Assembly (NCBI RefSeq): GCF_007679495.1 | Contig: NZ_VEGP01000002.1 | Span: forward strand, 1 to 64,000 | Length of the DNA stretch: 64,000 nucleotides | Direction: 5' to 3' | DNA from: Paenibacillus sp. 32O-W | GTDB lineage: Bacteria > Bacillota > Bacilli > Paenibacillales > NBRC-103111 | In this document: piece after piece, positions 16,671 through 26,332 of the stretch | Position numbering within the stretch: position 1 is the stretch's first letter | Layout of the letters: each line of letters opens with the position of its first letter | The notes under the pieces: model-generated | The model's database searches: none | What the model saw: the letters and a program-made list of their open reading frames with translations, nothing else | What the model was told of the DNA's origin: nothing | Program-made: the position numbers and the translations under genes

Positions 16671-18713
16671 TTAATCAAGGACGACTGAGTCGCCCTCCTC
16701 CTCCTCGGTCTTCTTGTCCCCGCGGAGGGATGAAAGAATAGTTTCCGCCAGCTTCTCACCGATGCCCAACGGGCGAAAATCCTCAACGGCCGCTTCTCTT
16801 ATTTTTTTCAGGGAACCGAAATGCTTCAGCAGCAGCTTCCGCCGCTTCTCGCCAATACCGGGAATGGCATCCAATTGGGAGGCCACCATCGATTTGCCCC
16901 GTTGTTCGCGGTGGAAGGTAATGGCAAACCGGTGAACCTCATCCTGTATGCGCTGGAGCAAATAAAATTCATGACTGTCGCGCGGAAGCGGAACAACCTC
17001 CGGAGGATCTCCGGTCATAAGCTGGGCCGTTTTATGCTTGGCGTCCTTAACCAGCCCGCAAACCGGCAGGAACAGCCCCAGCTCATTCTCAAGCACATCC
17101 ACGGCCGCCGATATCTGACCTCTGCCCCCGTCGACGACAATCATATCCGGGAGCGGCAGCCCTTCTTTCAGCACTCTTTCGTAGCGCCGCCGGATAACCT
17201 CCCGCATCGTCTCGTAATCATCCGGTCCTTGGACGGTGCGGATTTTATACTTGCGGTATTCCTTGCGATCCGGCTTGCCATCCACGAATACGACCATCGC
17301 GGACACCGGGTCGGTTCCCTGGATGTTCGAGTTATCGAAGGCCTCGATCCGGTGAAGGGTGCCCGTTCCGAGCCGTTCCCCCAAATTCTCCACCGCTTTG
17401 ATCGTCCGCTCCTCGTCTCTTTCAATCATCCGGAATTTCTCTTCGAGAGCCACTCGCGCGTTATCCGATGCCATATCTACCGCATGCTTCTTGACTCCCC
17501 TTTGAGGAAAATGAACCTTCACATGCAGCCACGACTCCAGAGCTTCTTTAATAACTTCCTTGTCTGCTCCGCCTGCGTGGAACGCGTCCTCGTCTTCTTC
17601 AGCCTTACCCTCCGCCGGTTCAGCCCTTTCAGCAGGACTAAACGATCCCTCTGACTCTCCATGGACAGCTTCATCATTTGCCGCGGAAAGCTGTGCTTCG
17701 GAGCCTTCCGCCGTCTGGGGGTTAGTCGCCTCGGCATTCTCCTCCTCATTGGTCTGATGAGGGTTGGCCGGCAGATGAATTTCCTTGGGCAGAGCCGGAT
17801 TCTCACTGTAATATTGGGTGACGAAGGTCAAGAAATCATCATAGGGCTCCCCATAGTACGGGAACACCGTAACATGCCGCTCGATCATTTTCCCTTGGCG
17901 CATGTACAATATTTGCACGCACATCCAGCCTTTGTCCACCGCGAAGCCGAAGACATCCCGGTCGACCTGATCGGCGACGGTAATATTTTGCTTCTCCATC
18001 ACCGCATCGATATGCGCAATTTGGTCGCGCAGCTCCTTGGCCCGTTCGAACTGCAGCTCTTCCGCAGCCTCGAGCATCTTGCGTTCAAGCTCCTGGCGGA
18101 TTTGTTTATGCCCCCCGCTTAAGAAACGGGTAATCTCCTGGATCATCCGCTCGTATTCCTCGGGCGCCACCTCATATTCACAGGGCGCGACGCATTGTCC
18201 GATATGATAATAAAGGCAAACACGGTCGGGAAGCTTCCGGCATTTGCGCAGCGGATACAGGCGGTCCAGCAGCTTCTTCGTTTCCTGGGCGGAATAGGCA
18301 TTCGGATAGGGGCCGAAATACTTCCCCTTATCCTTAACGACCTTGCGGGTAACCTCCAGCCGGGGATGCTCTTCATTGGTTATTTTAATATATGGAAAAG
18401 ACTTATCGTCTTTCAGCAGGACGTTATACCTGGGATAATACTGCTTGATCAAGTTGCACTCGAGAATAAGGGCTTCCACATTATTCGCCGTCACAATATA
18501 TTCGAAGTCCCGAATTTCGCTGACCAGACGCTGGGTTTTGGCGCTGTGGCTGCCGGTGAAGTAAGACCGGACACGATTCTTCAATACCTTGGCTTTACCT
18601 ACGTAAATGACGGTCCCTTCCTGGTTCTTCATTAAGTAACAGCCCGGCTTATCCGGCAGCAAGGCCAATTTACGGCGAATGTTCTCCTGAATCTGTCCGG
18701 AACGTTCTTCCAT
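16671..18713 (-). CDS. uvrC: Excinuclease ABC subunit C with acidic insert
   Basis: UvrC makes both incisions around DNA lesions in nucleotide excision repair with UvrA and UvrB. Domains are in order: GIY-YIG nuclease (GCYLMKN to VIYVGKAK, residues 24-42), a cysteine cluster ([21 protein letters not shown], shown as CRK...C...CVAPC), a UVR motif ([12 protein letters not shown] near 221), the RNase H-like endonuclease ([19 protein letters not shown]) and tandem helix-hairpin-helix motifs ([16 protein letters not shown]). At 680 residues it exceeds the usual 590-610 because of a low-complexity Glu/Ala-rich insert at about residues 318-383. The start [16 protein letters not shown] is typical. 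Confidence 0.94.
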   Translation of the reverse strand: MEERSGQIQENIRRKLALLPDKPGCYLMKNQEGTVIYVGKAKVLKNRVRSYFTGSHSAKTQRLVSEIRDFEYIVTANNVEALILECNLIKQYYPRYNVLLKDDKSFPYIKITNEEHPRLEVTRKVVKDKGKYFGPYPNAYSAQETKKLLDRLYPLRKCRKLPDRVCLYYHIGQCVAPCEYEVAPEEYERMIQEITRFLSGGHKQIRQELERKMLEAAEELQFERAKELRDQIAHIDAVMEKQNITVADQVDRDVFGFAVDKGWMCVQILYMRQGKMIERHVTVFPYYGEPYDDFLTFVTQYYSENPALPKEIHLPANPHQTNEEENAEATNPQTAEGSEAQLSAANDEAVHGESEGSFSPAERAEPAEGKAEEDEDAFHAGGADKEVIKEALESWLHVKVHFPQRGVKKHAVDMASDNARVALEEKFRMIERDEERTIKAVENLGERLGTGTLHRIEAFDNSNIQGTDPVSAMVVFVDGKPDRKEYRKYKIRTVQGPDDYETMREVIRRRYERVLKEGLPLPDMIVVDGGRGQISAAVDVLENELGLFLPVCGLVKDAKHKTAQLMTGDPPEVVPLPRDSHEFYLLQRIQDEVHRFAITFHREQRGKSMVASQLDAIPGIGEKRRKLLLKHFGSLKKIREAAVEDFRPLGIGEKLAETILSSLRGDKKTEEEEGDSVVLD

Positions 18714-18837
18714 TCCGCCATCCTCCTTCCCATTATTTTGAGGTTGATGATTCTAAAACCACTTTAACAAAGTTTCAATTATATAATTTCAGGTTTCTTC
18801 TAACGAGTATGAAACGATATTTTTGCAGAACGAACGT

Positions 18838-18882
18838 CAAAAAAAAGCTCCTTTTCAGCATAGCAGAAAAAGAGCTTTTTTA
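18838..18882 (-). terminator. Terminator of trxA
   Basis: AAAAAGCTCCTTTTC and GAAAAAGAGCTTTTT form a near-complete stem 20 bp after the trxA stop. It has A and T runs on both sides. Confidence 0.8.
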
Positions 18883-18902
18883 CATGCCTGTTATTTGGCA
18901 GA

Positions 18903-19220
18903 TTATTGATGACGGGAGATAACACCCTTCAGAGCATCCTTGGATTGAAAACCGACAACCTTATCTACCGGCTTGCCGTCCTTGAACAGGATTAAAGTCG
19001 GAATGCTCATGACTCCGAAACGGGACGCAGACTCCGGATTTTCATCTACGTTTAATTTAGCGATTTTCACTTGATCGCCGATTTCACCGTCAAGCTCTTC
19101 CAGTACAGGAGCGATCATTTTACAAGGTCCGCACCATGGCGCCCAGAAATCGACCAGAACGGTTCCTGTGCTTTCCACTTCTTCGTTAAAAGACTGATCA
19201 GATACGTTTACTATAGCCAT
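18903..19220 (-). CDS. trxA: Thioredoxin
   Basis: A 105-residue canonical thioredoxin that reduces protein disulfides. The active site WCGPCK is at residues 28-33, the conserved cis-proline is in MSIPTL, and the fold is standard ([14 protein letters not shown], then VDENP). Ribosome site GGGAGG precedes ATG 19220. It is single-gene, with its own terminator. uvrC lies downstream in the same direction. Confidence 0.96.
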   Translation of the reverse strand: MAIVNVSDQSFNEEVESTGTVLVDFWAPWCGPCKMIAPVLEELDGEIGDQVKIAKLNVDENPESASRFGVMSIPTLILFKDGKPVDKVVGFQSKDALKGVISRHQ

Positions 19221-19497
19221 TTTATGGAATCCTCCCTTAATTGTACTATATATTTGTGGATCATGTGACTTCTACGTCAACATGTAAAGTATACCACAAT
19301 CCCCCCTGTTTTCATAACCCCTCTTTGCCGGGGTATAGGTATGGCCTCTTGGGATGGCCAGCCGGGAATAATCCTCCGCTGGGAATCACAGACTAGAAAA
19401 TGACGGCTCTCCCTCATAAGCAATACCCATTTATGAACAATTTATGGCCAACTTGTTACGATCAACCTCAAATGCAGGGGAACGCGGCCAGGGAGGG

Positions 19498-19527
19498 TTT
19501 ACAACTTTCCACCCGGTTGGGTATACT
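19498..19527 (+). promoter_or_regulatory. Promoter of the YqzM-like gene
   Basis: TTTACA (19498-19503) and TATACT (19522-19527) with an 18-bp spacer, about 95 bp before the gene. The rest of the gap 19221-19497 shows no gene. Confidence 0.6.
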
Positions 19528-19622
19528 GATAGGAGACTAATATGCGAACCTGCGCTTAGCTGTTATTGTGAACCGAATTGGACCTGTCAGCATTCAGCGC
19601 ATTGATACAGGAGGGAATTGCA

Positions 19623-19769
19623 ATGCTAGAACCTAATCATCCCGGTCATCATGTGAACGAGGAACCGAGGAATGACTTCATGGATGTCGCGGTGGGATTT
19701 GGCGTCACAGCCGGAGTAATGCTCCTTATAGCGGTTATTGCAACGATTATCGAAGTGGCTATGAAATAA
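19623..19769 (+). CDS. YqzM-like single-pass membrane protein
   Basis: A 48-residue protein: a hydrophilic, His/Pro-rich head (LEPNHPGHHVNEEPRNDF) and one C-terminal membrane helix (FGVTAGVMLLIAVIATIIE). The NDFMDVAVGFGV stretch resembles the YqzM family of Bacillales (NDxxDxxxGFGV), whose function is unknown. ATG 19623 has GGAGGG upstream; the frame extends back to 19578 without a ribosome site. It is preceded by a promoter and followed by repeat B and a terminator. Confidence 0.7.
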   Translation: MLEPNHPGHHVNEEPRNDFMDVAVGFGVTAGVMLLIAVIATIIEVAMK

Positions 19770-19781
19770 TAATGGATTTAT

Positions 19782-19858
19782 CAAGGATAAACGGCTATCG
19801 CCGTCCTTAGGACAGGCGCGTTTGCCGATGAAATATAAGATCAGGAATCTTATATTTT
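19782..19858. repeat. Repeat family B copy
   Basis: Carries AAGGATAAACGGCTATCGC, the CCGTCC/GGAC stem, GCGCGTTT and the paired AAATATAAG / CTTATATTT arms with a shortened loop (ATCAGGAAT). It lies 12 bp after the YqzM-like stop, directly before a terminator. Confidence 0.8.
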
Positions 19859-19861
19859 GAG

Positions 19862-19899
19862 AAAAGTCTGAAAGGACCATGTCCCTTCAGACTTTTTCT
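19862..19899. terminator. Bidirectional terminator between the YqzM-like gene and dnaI
   Basis: AGTCTGAAAGG and CCCTTCAGACT form the stem, followed by TTTTTCTATTT on the plus strand and preceded by an A-rich stretch. Confidence 0.75.
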
Positions 19900-19919
19900 A
19901 TTTATCGGCCGGTTGCGGA

Positions 19920-20885
19920 TTATTCCGTCTCTCCGGCCTTGCTGCGTTTATTATACCCCGTCACATGAACCACCTCGACAAAATGACGGATGCGGTCCAT
20001 GATCCGTTGTCCCTTGAATTCTTCTTCGCCGTCTTTACTTGTGAAGCTGAAGTGCTTCTCGAGATCATCCAGCTCATAGTTGGAGGTGAAGAAGGTCGGC
20101 TTCCGGTTCATCCGATAGTTGAGGATGGTCCCGAGGACATGGTCCCTTAGCCACGGGTTCATATTCTCCGCCCCGATATCGTCAAGAACGAGCAGATCGG
20201 TTTCCTTCAACAGATCGATAGTTTCCTTCAGCTTCTGCGGATCCTGAAACATCGATTTCAGATCCTCGGAGAAATCAGGCATATAGACAATCGCGCCGGT
20301 TAATCCGACCTTCGCCAATTCATACAGCATATAGCACATGAGAAACGTCTTGCCCGTTCCGAAAGGTCCGGCCAAATACAAGCCTTGCCGCTGCAGACCT
20401 TGCTCCTTGGTCTTCAAGATGTAATCCATGATTTGATCGACGGCCGCAGCCCTCTCCCAGTCCTTGCTAAGAATTTCATCCGCCGAATATCCCTGGTTCA
20501 AGGAGCGTTCATCCACATAAAAGCTGCGTATCCGGCTGCGGATGGAATCCTGATTCTGCTTTGTAATAAATTTGTCGCAGCTTGCCTTGCGGTCATAAAT
20601 ATAGCAGCGGTCCTGAGTCGTCTCGACCGAGAGTACCGTATAATGACCCTCGAAATCATTCGGACATCGCTCCAGCCCCGGACACTGGCTGCAGTTATTC
20701 CGTTCCTTAACGAATTGATAAAATTTATTCAGATTAAGGCTAATCTCTTCATCCGTTACTTCCGGATGCAGGAGACGCCATTCGCACACGGCCGGATCAG
20801 TCGCTACTTGCTTACGAATCTCTTCCCGGTTCTTCCAAAGCGGTGTGCCGGAAAATTGTTTTAGTAAATCAGCCAGCGATTCCAT
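19920..20885 (-). CDS. dnaI: Primosomal protein DnaI, helicase loader
   Basis: A 321-residue AAA+ ATPase that loads the replicative helicase DnaC onto DNA with DnaB and DnaD. The N-terminal domain (about residues 1-130) contains a Cys cluster (NNCSQCPGLERC) for zinc. The AAA+ core has Walker A GPFGTGKTFL and Walker B LLVLDDIGAEN, then sensor TSNYELDDL. ATG 20885 (MESLADLL) has AAGGAGGGG upstream and is preferred to the longer frame at 20918. It follows dnaB by 36 bp, the conserved Firmicutes pair. Confidence 0.94.
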   Translation of the reverse strand: MESLADLLKQFSGTPLWKNREEIRKQVATDPAVCEWRLLHPEVTDEEISLNLNKFYQFVKERNNCSQCPGLERCPNDFEGHYTVLSVETTQDRCYIYDRKASCDKFITKQNQDSIRSRIRSFYVDERSLNQGYSADEILSKDWERAAAVDQIMDYILKTKEQGLQRQGLYLAGPFGTGKTFLMCYMLYELAKVGLTGAIVYMPDFSEDLKSMFQDPQKLKETIDLLKETDLLVLDDIGAENMNPWLRDHVLGTILNYRMNRKPTFFTSNYELDDLEKHFSFTSKDGEEEFKGQRIMDRIRHFVEVVHVTGYNKRSKAGETE

Positions 20886-20921
20886 CTGTCTCCCCTCCTT
20901 CCAAAGAAATCTGCCCAAGGA

Positions 20922-22403
20922 TTACAGCTTGCCGTCCAGCTTCAATGCTTTGCGGCGCATGGCTTCGATTTCCGCCTCGGTCAACCGTTTGACGCTCTGA
21001 GGCTTGTCTGTAATAATCGGAATCTTCGGCTTGCCGGTCTTGCCGCCTCTTCCCTTTCCCCCACTGCTCCGGAGTGCTGCCTTGGCGGCCGCCTCCTGCT
21101 TATAGCGCCGCATCTCTCTTATGTATTCGACCGCCTGCTCATATGTGGAGACCTGCTTGCCCAGCATATCCGAAGCGACCGCCTCGATCGATGATTTCGC
21201 CCATGACCGGCGATCGACGTGAATGTAATGAATAAGGACATTAATTACTTCTTCGTTCAATTTATAGTTAAGATCGATTTTCTGAAAAATATCCAGAACG
21301 CCGTCCGGTACGGTCCCCTGCGGGAAAAAACGTTCCAGCACAAGCGTATAAGGCTCGTTGCGGAGAATGATATTATATTGATGAATATCGCACTGGCCTT
21401 GAAACAAGGCCGGGACTTCCAAATAATAAGCCATCTCCACCGGCTTCTCCGCGGAAGCCTGATCCTGCGGTGCGGTTTCCTTCTCCGCCTGTCCGCCCAG
21501 TTGGCGTACCATCTGCTCCTCCCGTTTTTTGCTCTGGCGGTAATACAGATTGGCTCTGTAGCTCAGCACTTCATCCTGGAGCATGCCCTCTTCGGTGAAG
21601 ACATCGTCCTCGTCCAGCAGGCGGCACGTTTCCAGCAGTGTCAGCCGGTATTTCTTGGCAATCATATTGATCGCCGCCAACTGATCCGGCCGGAATTTAA
21701 GCCCCTCAACATGCTGCCTATTAATGGACTGGCGCGGGAAACGGCGAATGATATCGGCATATCCGTAGCCCTTGGTCATTACATCCGGACCCGAGGCTGC
21801 CTCCGCTCGCCCGGAAGCTGTCTGGTAGAACGCCTGCTCCAGCTCATAATCAATAATCTGCGTATTAAGCTGAAACAGATCATAGAACGGTACGGACAGA
21901 TTTTCCGCTTGCGATTCACCTAGCTCTATCGGCTGTTCCGCTATAAATTCATCCTTCAGCGACAGGAGCATATATTTGCCTACCTTATCCCTGAGCAGAA
22001 GAAGCAAATGCTGGTTCTGGAAAAACTCTGCCGGCGGCAAAGGCCTCGACAGCTGATACTCGTAAATGTAGTCCTCATTGGAAGTGAGATAACGGCGGGA
22101 TGTCTGCAGGAGTCCTACGGCCTCCAGCTTGGAGGTCTGCTCGATAAATACGGAACGGCCCCGCTCACCCGGGTCCAGCTCCAGGGTTAAGAACAGCTTG
22201 CGCTGCTGCTCCAGCTCGGAATAGCCTACCCGGTCCCCCGAAAGCTGTTGGTATAACGTCAAGTATACACTGACGGCAAACGCCCCGACCATCGGCTGAT
22301 AAAGGCTGCCGAGCAGTCTGTAATCCAGCCCGCTCAACGAGAAATCGCGGCATATGCAAAACCTGTGATTCTCTGTAAAATGAAGCATGTTCGTTATACG
22401 CAT
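20922..22403 (-). CDS. dnaB: Replication initiation and membrane attachment protein DnaB
   Basis: A 493-residue Firmicutes DnaB (not the Escherichia coli helicase), which works in helicase loading at oriC and at stalled forks and links the origin to the membrane. It shows the two DnaB/DnaD-type (DDBH1 and DDBH2) regions: an N-terminal winged-helix-like segment (SLYQPMVGAFAVSVY) and a C-terminal conserved block ending in VEYIREMRRYKQ, followed by a basic Gly/Lys-rich tail. GTG- or ATG-type starts at 22403 and 22418 are both possible; 22403 has GGAG 9 bases upstream. Operon with dnaI. Confidence 0.9.
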   Translation of the reverse strand: MRITNMLHFTENHRFCICRDFSLSGLDYRLLGSLYQPMVGAFAVSVYLTLYQQLSGDRVGYSELEQQRKLFLTLELDPGERGRSVFIEQTSKLEAVGLLQTSRRYLTSNEDYIYEYQLSRPLPPAEFFQNQHLLLLLRDKVGKYMLLSLKDEFIAEQPIELGESQAENLSVPFYDLFQLNTQIIDYELEQAFYQTASGRAEAASGPDVMTKGYGYADIIRRFPRQSINRQHVEGLKFRPDQLAAINMIAKKYRLTLLETCRLLDEDDVFTEEGMLQDEVLSYRANLYYRQSKKREEQMVRQLGGQAEKETAPQDQASAEKPVEMAYYLEVPALFQGQCDIHQYNIILRNEPYTLVLERFFPQGTVPDGVLDIFQKIDLNYKLNEEVINVLIHYIHVDRRSWAKSSIEAVASDMLGKQVSTYEQAVEYIREMRRYKQEAAAKAALRSSGGKGRGGKTGKPKIPIITDKPQSVKRLTEAEIEAMRRKALKLDGKL

Positions 22404-22545
22404 ACTACCCGACTCCATCCGCCTGTAATCTTGTATTTCTTCATTCTATCATATCCTCCATCCCTCAAAAAGAGATTAAAAGGCCAAAAACGGAAGACCC
22501 AGAATCTTCTTCAAGCGTCCTCCTAATAAACTTAACAAAAAAAAG

Positions 22546-22573
22546 AAAAAACCTCTGCCGAGGAGAGGTTTTT
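22546..22573 (-). terminator. Terminator of yuiB
   Basis: AACCTCT and AGAGGTT form the stem around GCCGAGG. A run of A on the left becomes the U-run on the minus strand, 16 bp after the yuiB stop. Confidence 0.75.
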
Positions 22574-22588
22574 CCTGTTGGGCGGCAT

Positions 22589-22885
22589 CTAGAACATCTT
22601 GTAGCCCTTCACGCGCAGCATCTTGATCGTATATCCGCTCATGACCGCTCCAACCAAGCCGCTGATGATGGGAAGATAATCCGCCAGGGTGTATCCCTTG
22701 ATGTTTTCAATTAACGAAGCGGCGCCCCAGGACCAGTAGACAATCCCGATCACAAAAATAATATAAACGTAAATGGGAAGCCATGTTGTCTTCAGAAGCA
22801 TATTGATGATGAAGCCCAGTCCGAAGAACATGCAGAAGCCCAATAAAATGAGCACGACCAACTGCACCAAGTCGATTATAATCAT
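22589..22885 (-). CDS. yuiB: YuiB-family membrane protein
   Basis: A 98-residue protein with three membrane segments (LVVLILLGFCMFFGLGFIIN, VYIIFVIGIVYW and the C-terminal LVGAVMSGYTIKMLR). FFGLGFIINMLLKTTW and the ending RVKGYKMF match YuiB of B. subtilis (FFGIGFLLNMLL, RARGYQMF). Function is unknown. In B. subtilis yuiB lies near yumB and yumC, both also present in this window. AGGGGA precedes ATG 22885. Nothing convincing was found in 22886-23225 apart from A+T-rich sequence. Confidence 0.8.
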   Translation of the reverse strand: MIIIDLVQLVVLILLGFCMFFGLGFIINMLLKTTWLPIYVYIIFVIGIVYWSWGAASLIENIKGYTLADYLPIISGLVGAVMSGYTIKMLRVKGYKMF

Positions 22886-23225
22886 TCTGACTCATCCCCT
22901 ATGTTCATTCCGTGCCAGCGGATTAAATATTGTCTTGATAATATTGTAGCCCAACCGAAAAGTAAAAGTAAAGGGAGAACGAAATTCCAAAACGGCAAAT
23001 AGTCCGGCCACTATAAAGAAGTCAATAAATTGCCATCTTTGTAACGGCTTAGCCGTTTGCCCTCGCCCGTTGAATTGGCTACAATGAATGAAACGGAAAT
23101 GATACCGGCCGTAACGATCCCCTTCGGCCATCGGCCAACAGGACCTTCTCCCCCGGGACAAGCTGCTGCTTTTGGCAATCCACTTTCCGTCATACCATGT
23201 TTTTCATTGAAGGAGTGAATATATA

Positions 23226-23984
23226 GTGAGCGAAGCGGTACAAACATTGGAAGGTTGGTATGCTCTGCACGATTTCCGGTCCATCAACTGGGCATCCTGG
23301 AGATATGTGAGCAAGGAAGAGAGGAAGGAAGCCATCGAAGAACTCCAGCAGTTCATGCAGGATTGGCAGTCCGTCGAGAATGATAAGCTGGGCAGCACGG
23401 CCGTATACAGCATTGTAGGCCAGAAAGCCGATCTTGTCTTCATGCACCTGCGGGAAACGATGGAAGAATTGAATGAGCTGGAGACTGCCTTTAACAAGAC
23501 GGCATTCGCCCAGCATTTGCTGCCGGCCTATTCGTATGTTTCCGTCGTGGAGCTGAGCAGCTATATGGCCAAGCCCGGCTCTGATCCGATGCAGAATCCC
23601 GAAGTGGTTGCCCGGCTAAAGCCGATACTGCCTAAAACGAAACATATCTGCTTCTACCCTATGAACAAGCGGAGGGAAGGCAACGACAACTGGTACATGC
23701 TGAGCATGGAAGAGCGCCGCGAATTTATGCGCAGTCATGGAATGATCGGGCGCAGCTACGCCGGACGGGTTAAGCAAATCATTACCGGTTCCGTCGGATT
23801 GGACGACTGGGAATGGGGAGTTACTTTATTCTCCGACGATGCTCTTACGTTCAAGAAGCTTGTCTATGAGATGAGATTCGACGAGGCCAGTGCGAGATTC
23901 GGGGAATTCGGCGAATTTTATGTAGGCAACCTGCTGGATCCCGCGAAAGCGGAAGCCATGCTGGCACTGCCTTCGGACAAGTAA
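23226..23984 (+). CDS. hemQ: Coproheme decarboxylase HemQ
   Basis: A 252-residue chlorite-dismutase-family enzyme that converts Fe-coproporphyrin III to heme b by two peroxide-dependent decarboxylations in the Gram-positive heme pathway. Typical features are [10 protein letters not shown] with the catalytic Tyr near residue 141, [20 protein letters not shown] with the proximal His region, and [12 protein letters not shown]. Length fits Firmicutes HemQ. Start GTG 23226 has AAGGAG 10 bases upstream. Heme made here serves SdhC and the CtaA pathway. Confidence 0.93.
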   Translation: MSEAVQTLEGWYALHDFRSINWASWRYVSKEERKEAIEELQQFMQDWQSVENDKLGSTAVYSIVGQKADLVFMHLRETMEELNELETAFNKTAFAQHLLPAYSYVSVVELSSYMAKPGSDPMQNPEVVARLKPILPKTKHICFYPMNKRREGNDNWYMLSMEERREFMRSHGMIGRSYAGRVKQIITGSVGLDDWEWGVTLFSDDALTFKKLVYEMRFDEASARFGEFGEFYVGNLLDPAKAEAMLALPSDK

Positions 23985-24035
23985 GAGGCTCCCGACGAAG
24001 CCGTTTCGAAGAAGAATAAACCGGGTTGAGGTTAA
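23985..24035. repeat. Partial copy of repeat family A
   Basis: GAAGCC, TTTCGAAGAAGAATAA, CCGGGTT and GAGGTTAAC follow the middle of family A, directly after the hemQ stop. The terminal long hairpin is missing. Confidence 0.5.
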
Positions 24036-24093
24036 CTAAACAAGGATAAACGCGCCCGTCCTTAGGACGGGCGCGTTTACAATGAAATATGAG

Positions 24094-24209
24094 AAAAACT
24101 CCTATCGGAGTATTTCATGGATGAGCGACCGCGTTTAAAGGATGTTTTTATCGCCAAATAGAATTTGAAGTTATTCAGGACGCAATAACTTATAAATTCT
24201 GATTGTGGT
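24094..24209. repeat. Repeat family A, divergent copy
   Basis: Primary sequence differs strongly from other A copies but pairing is kept: ACTCC/GGAGT replaces GCTCC/GGAGC, and the long stem is AGAATTTGAAGTTATT (24160-24175) with AATAACTTATAAATTCT (24184-24200). It retains TTTAAAGG, TTTTTAT, GCCAA and the final TTGTGGT. Confidence 0.75.
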
Positions 24210-24335
24210 AAAAAAAGCTCCTAACGGAGCCATCTCGAAGATGAATAACCCGGTATTAGAGGAAGCTTTTTATGCCAATTAGAAAGTTTGTTCCATTTTA
24301 ATGCTTTAATGAACTTAAACTTTCTAATGTGGTAA
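24210..24335. repeat. Repeat family A, full copy
   Basis: GCTCCTAACGGAGC, CATCTCGAAGATG, AATAACCCGGTATTAGAGG, CTTTTTATGCCA, and the long hairpin with ATTAGAAAGTTT (24278-24289) paired to AAACTTTCTAAT (24317-24328), then GTGGTAAG. On the minus strand the copy ends in a hairpin and U-run. Confidence 0.85.
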
Positions 24336-24378
24336 GAACAGGTATAGATGAAAACTTATACTTTCTTATATTTTAAAC

Positions 24379-24413
24379 GAAGGCTGTCCGCATAATAGCT
24401 GGACAGCCTTTAT
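24379..24413. terminator. Terminator downstream of the 24452-24715 gene
   Basis: AGGCTGTCC (24381-24389) and GGACAGCCT (24401-24409) form a strong stem, with TTTATTTTG on the plus side and a weaker U-rich run on the minus side. Confidence 0.65.
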
Positions 24414-24451
24414 TTTGATTGTATAGCGGACTTTCGCAATTCACGGAGTTT

Positions 24452-24715
24452 CTAGGACTCCCTTGCCTCCCCGGATTCCCGTGCCATTTCCTTGCTCTTC
24501 AAATATTCTTCGGTCGCCCTGTCCCTCTGCCGGCCTTTCTCCTTAAGCCGCTCAATGGCAGGCATAATCAGAAGGTCTATTTCCTTCTGCACGGGATAAG
24601 CCAGGTCATATCGGTTGTGGGATTCCAGAAATTGGCCGACCTCCATCAGGGCATTGTAGCGGTCCAATTCCTCCCGGGTCAACAGCCCTCTGACCTGCAC
24701 ACTGCAATGTCTCAT
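24452..24715 (-). CDS. Hypothetical small charged protein
   Basis: An 87-residue hydrophilic, helix-rich protein (charged C-terminus with LKEKGRQRDRATEEYLKSKE). I do not recognise the family. It is credible as a gene because GGGAGG lies 8 bases before ATG 24715, it follows the NDH-2 gene closely in the same direction, and a terminator follows it. Co-transcription with the upstream dehydrogenase gene is likely. Confidence 0.65.
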   Translation of the reverse strand: MRHCSVQVRGLLTREELDRYNALMEVGQFLESHNRYDLAYPVQKEIDLLIMPAIERLKEKGRQRDRATEEYLKSKEMARESGEARES

Positions 24716-24749
24716 TAACGGACCCTCCCAAGCTGGTTATACTATAAGG

Positions 24750-25940
24750 CTATAATCGGCCTTTTCTCAATACGAGCGGTATTCCTCCAATGATAAAGAG
24801 ATAGCGCATGTCAACCAGCTTCTTCATGAACGCAGCGGTTGCGCCTTTCATTTTATACTTGCCGACAACCCCGATCGCTTCGCCTTTACCCAGCGAGGCT
24901 ACAACCCCCTTGTTCTGGAACTTGAATTCCTTAAGCGGGGCATTGCGGATGGAGGCGACCAGATTATAGGAGCAGGTTTGCCCTTGCTGGGTAGCTATCT
25001 GCGCCGTCGGCGGGTAAGGCCTTCCTTCCGGATTCATAACGATGGAACAGTCTCCGATCACATACACATTCTCGTATTCCTTGGTGCGCAAATAAGGATC
25101 GACGACTACTCGTCCGCGCATCGTTTCCAGACCGGCCTCGGCCAGCATACGATTGCCCCGAATCCCTCCGGTCCAGATGACGGTCGAGGATCTGATTTCT
25201 TCCCCCGTTGCCAAAATTACACCCTGCGGGGTACATTCCTGGATGGCGGTCGCTATTTTAAATGTAACTCCCTTATCCTCCAGCACCTTCATCGCGTACT
25301 CCACAAGCTCGGAATCGAATCCGGGCAGGACGGTAGGAGCCGCTTCAATATTGTAGATTCGAACAAGAGAAGGATCGACATCAAATTCCGCGCACAGCCT
25401 CGGTATACGGTCGGCCAGCTCTCCTATGAATTCTATTCCTGTAAACCCGGCCCCTCCGACTACGAAAGTTAAATAATCGAGGCGGTGCGGTTCACGCTTG
25501 TACTTGGCAAACTGATACTCGATATGCTCGCGAATGAGGCGGACGCTGTTAATGCTGCGAATGTTCATCGCATATTCCTGCAATCCCGGAATACCGAAGG
25601 TTTCGGGTTCACCGCCCAATCCAATGACCAGGTAATCATAGGATATCGCGCTGTCTTCGAGAATAATCTTCTGATCATCCAATTTAATCTGGGTGACCGT
25701 TGATTTTACAAAATCAATCTTGTACTCGTCAATCAGCTTCGTAATGTCTACCCGGGCGTTCTCCGGTTTATCCGTACCGGCCGCCGGCATATGCAAATGC
25801 GTCGTGATGTAATGATAGTCGTGCTTGTTGACCAGGGTTACATCGGCTTCGTTATAATTAAGCTCCTTCTGCAATCGAATCGCCGTTACTATGCCGCCGT
25901 ATCCGGCCCCAAGTATCACGATTCTTGGTATTCTGCCCAT
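24750..25940 (-). CDS. yumB: Type II NADH dehydrogenase-like flavoprotein (YumB-type)
   Basis: A 396-residue pyridine nucleotide-disulfide oxidoreductase of the NDH-2 class, which passes electrons from NADH to menaquinone at the membrane face without proton pumping. It shows the FAD dinucleotide fold ILGAGYGGIVTA near residue 8, the NADH fold VVGGAGFTGIEFIGEL near 160, and YVIGDCS with AQIATQQGQ toward the C-terminus. A C-terminal amphipathic or hydrophobic segment (FMKKLVDMRYLFIIGGIPLV) may anchor it. ATG 25940 is preferred over 25958 because the family starts at the Rossmann strand. Next to yumC, as in B. subtilis. Confidence 0.87.
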   Translation of the reverse strand: MGRIPRIVILGAGYGGIVTAIRLQKELNYNEADVTLVNKHDYHYITTHLHMPAAGTDKPENARVDITKLIDEYKIDFVKSTVTQIKLDDQKIILEDSAISYDYLVIGLGGEPETFGIPGLQEYAMNIRSINSVRLIREHIEYQFAKYKREPHRLDYLTFVVGGAGFTGIEFIGELADRIPRLCAEFDVDPSLVRIYNIEAAPTVLPGFDSELVEYAMKVLEDKGVTFKIATAIQECTPQGVILATGEEIRSSTVIWTGGIRGNRMLAEAGLETMRGRVVVDPYLRTKEYENVYVIGDCSIVMNPEGRPYPPTAQIATQQGQTCSYNLVASIRNAPLKEFKFQNKGVVASLGKGEAIGVVGKYKMKGATAAFMKKLVDMRYLFIIGGIPLVLRKGRL

Positions 25941-26332
25941 CTCTCTTACCCACTCCATAATTTTTATGTTTAATTATTCATTTATATATAATCCTTGCGT
26001 ATCCCTCTCGCTGTCAAAACCATTCCGAGTCAAACCCGGGTTCCAACTTATGGAATTAAAGGATCTTTGGAGTCAGTATCATATTGTGAAAAATTACACA
26101 AGTCTATTAATGGTTTCCTATTATTATAGTTTAACACCGATGATGGGAAAATAACCTAAAGCCCTATTCTTAAGCTATGAAAAAAGTATGTCCTCTGCCA
26201 TCTATTTACCCATTCCTTAGACAGGATAAACCGAACCTGTCCAAATAGCAAGCATTAAATTTGAGCCTGTAATCATCGATTGCACTCCCGGACGGTACGA
26301 ATTCTTTACATGATAAATTTAATTATTTTATA

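Larger units (their letters stand above)
24041..24374. repeat. Repeat family B copy split by two family A copies
   Basis: The left half of B (24041-24093: CAAGGATAAACGCGCCCG to GAAATATGAG) and the right half (24337-24374: AACAGGTATAGATG to CTTATATTT) match the uninterrupted B copy at 47450-47546. Between them lie two A elements in tandem, 24094-24209 and 24210-24335. The nesting indicates that A-type sequence entered an existing B element. Confidence 0.8.

Noticed and set aside
23985-24413. Hairpin-rich repeats considered as a CRISPR array
   Set aside because: The units differ in length and sequence, have no regular spacers, and no cas genes are near.
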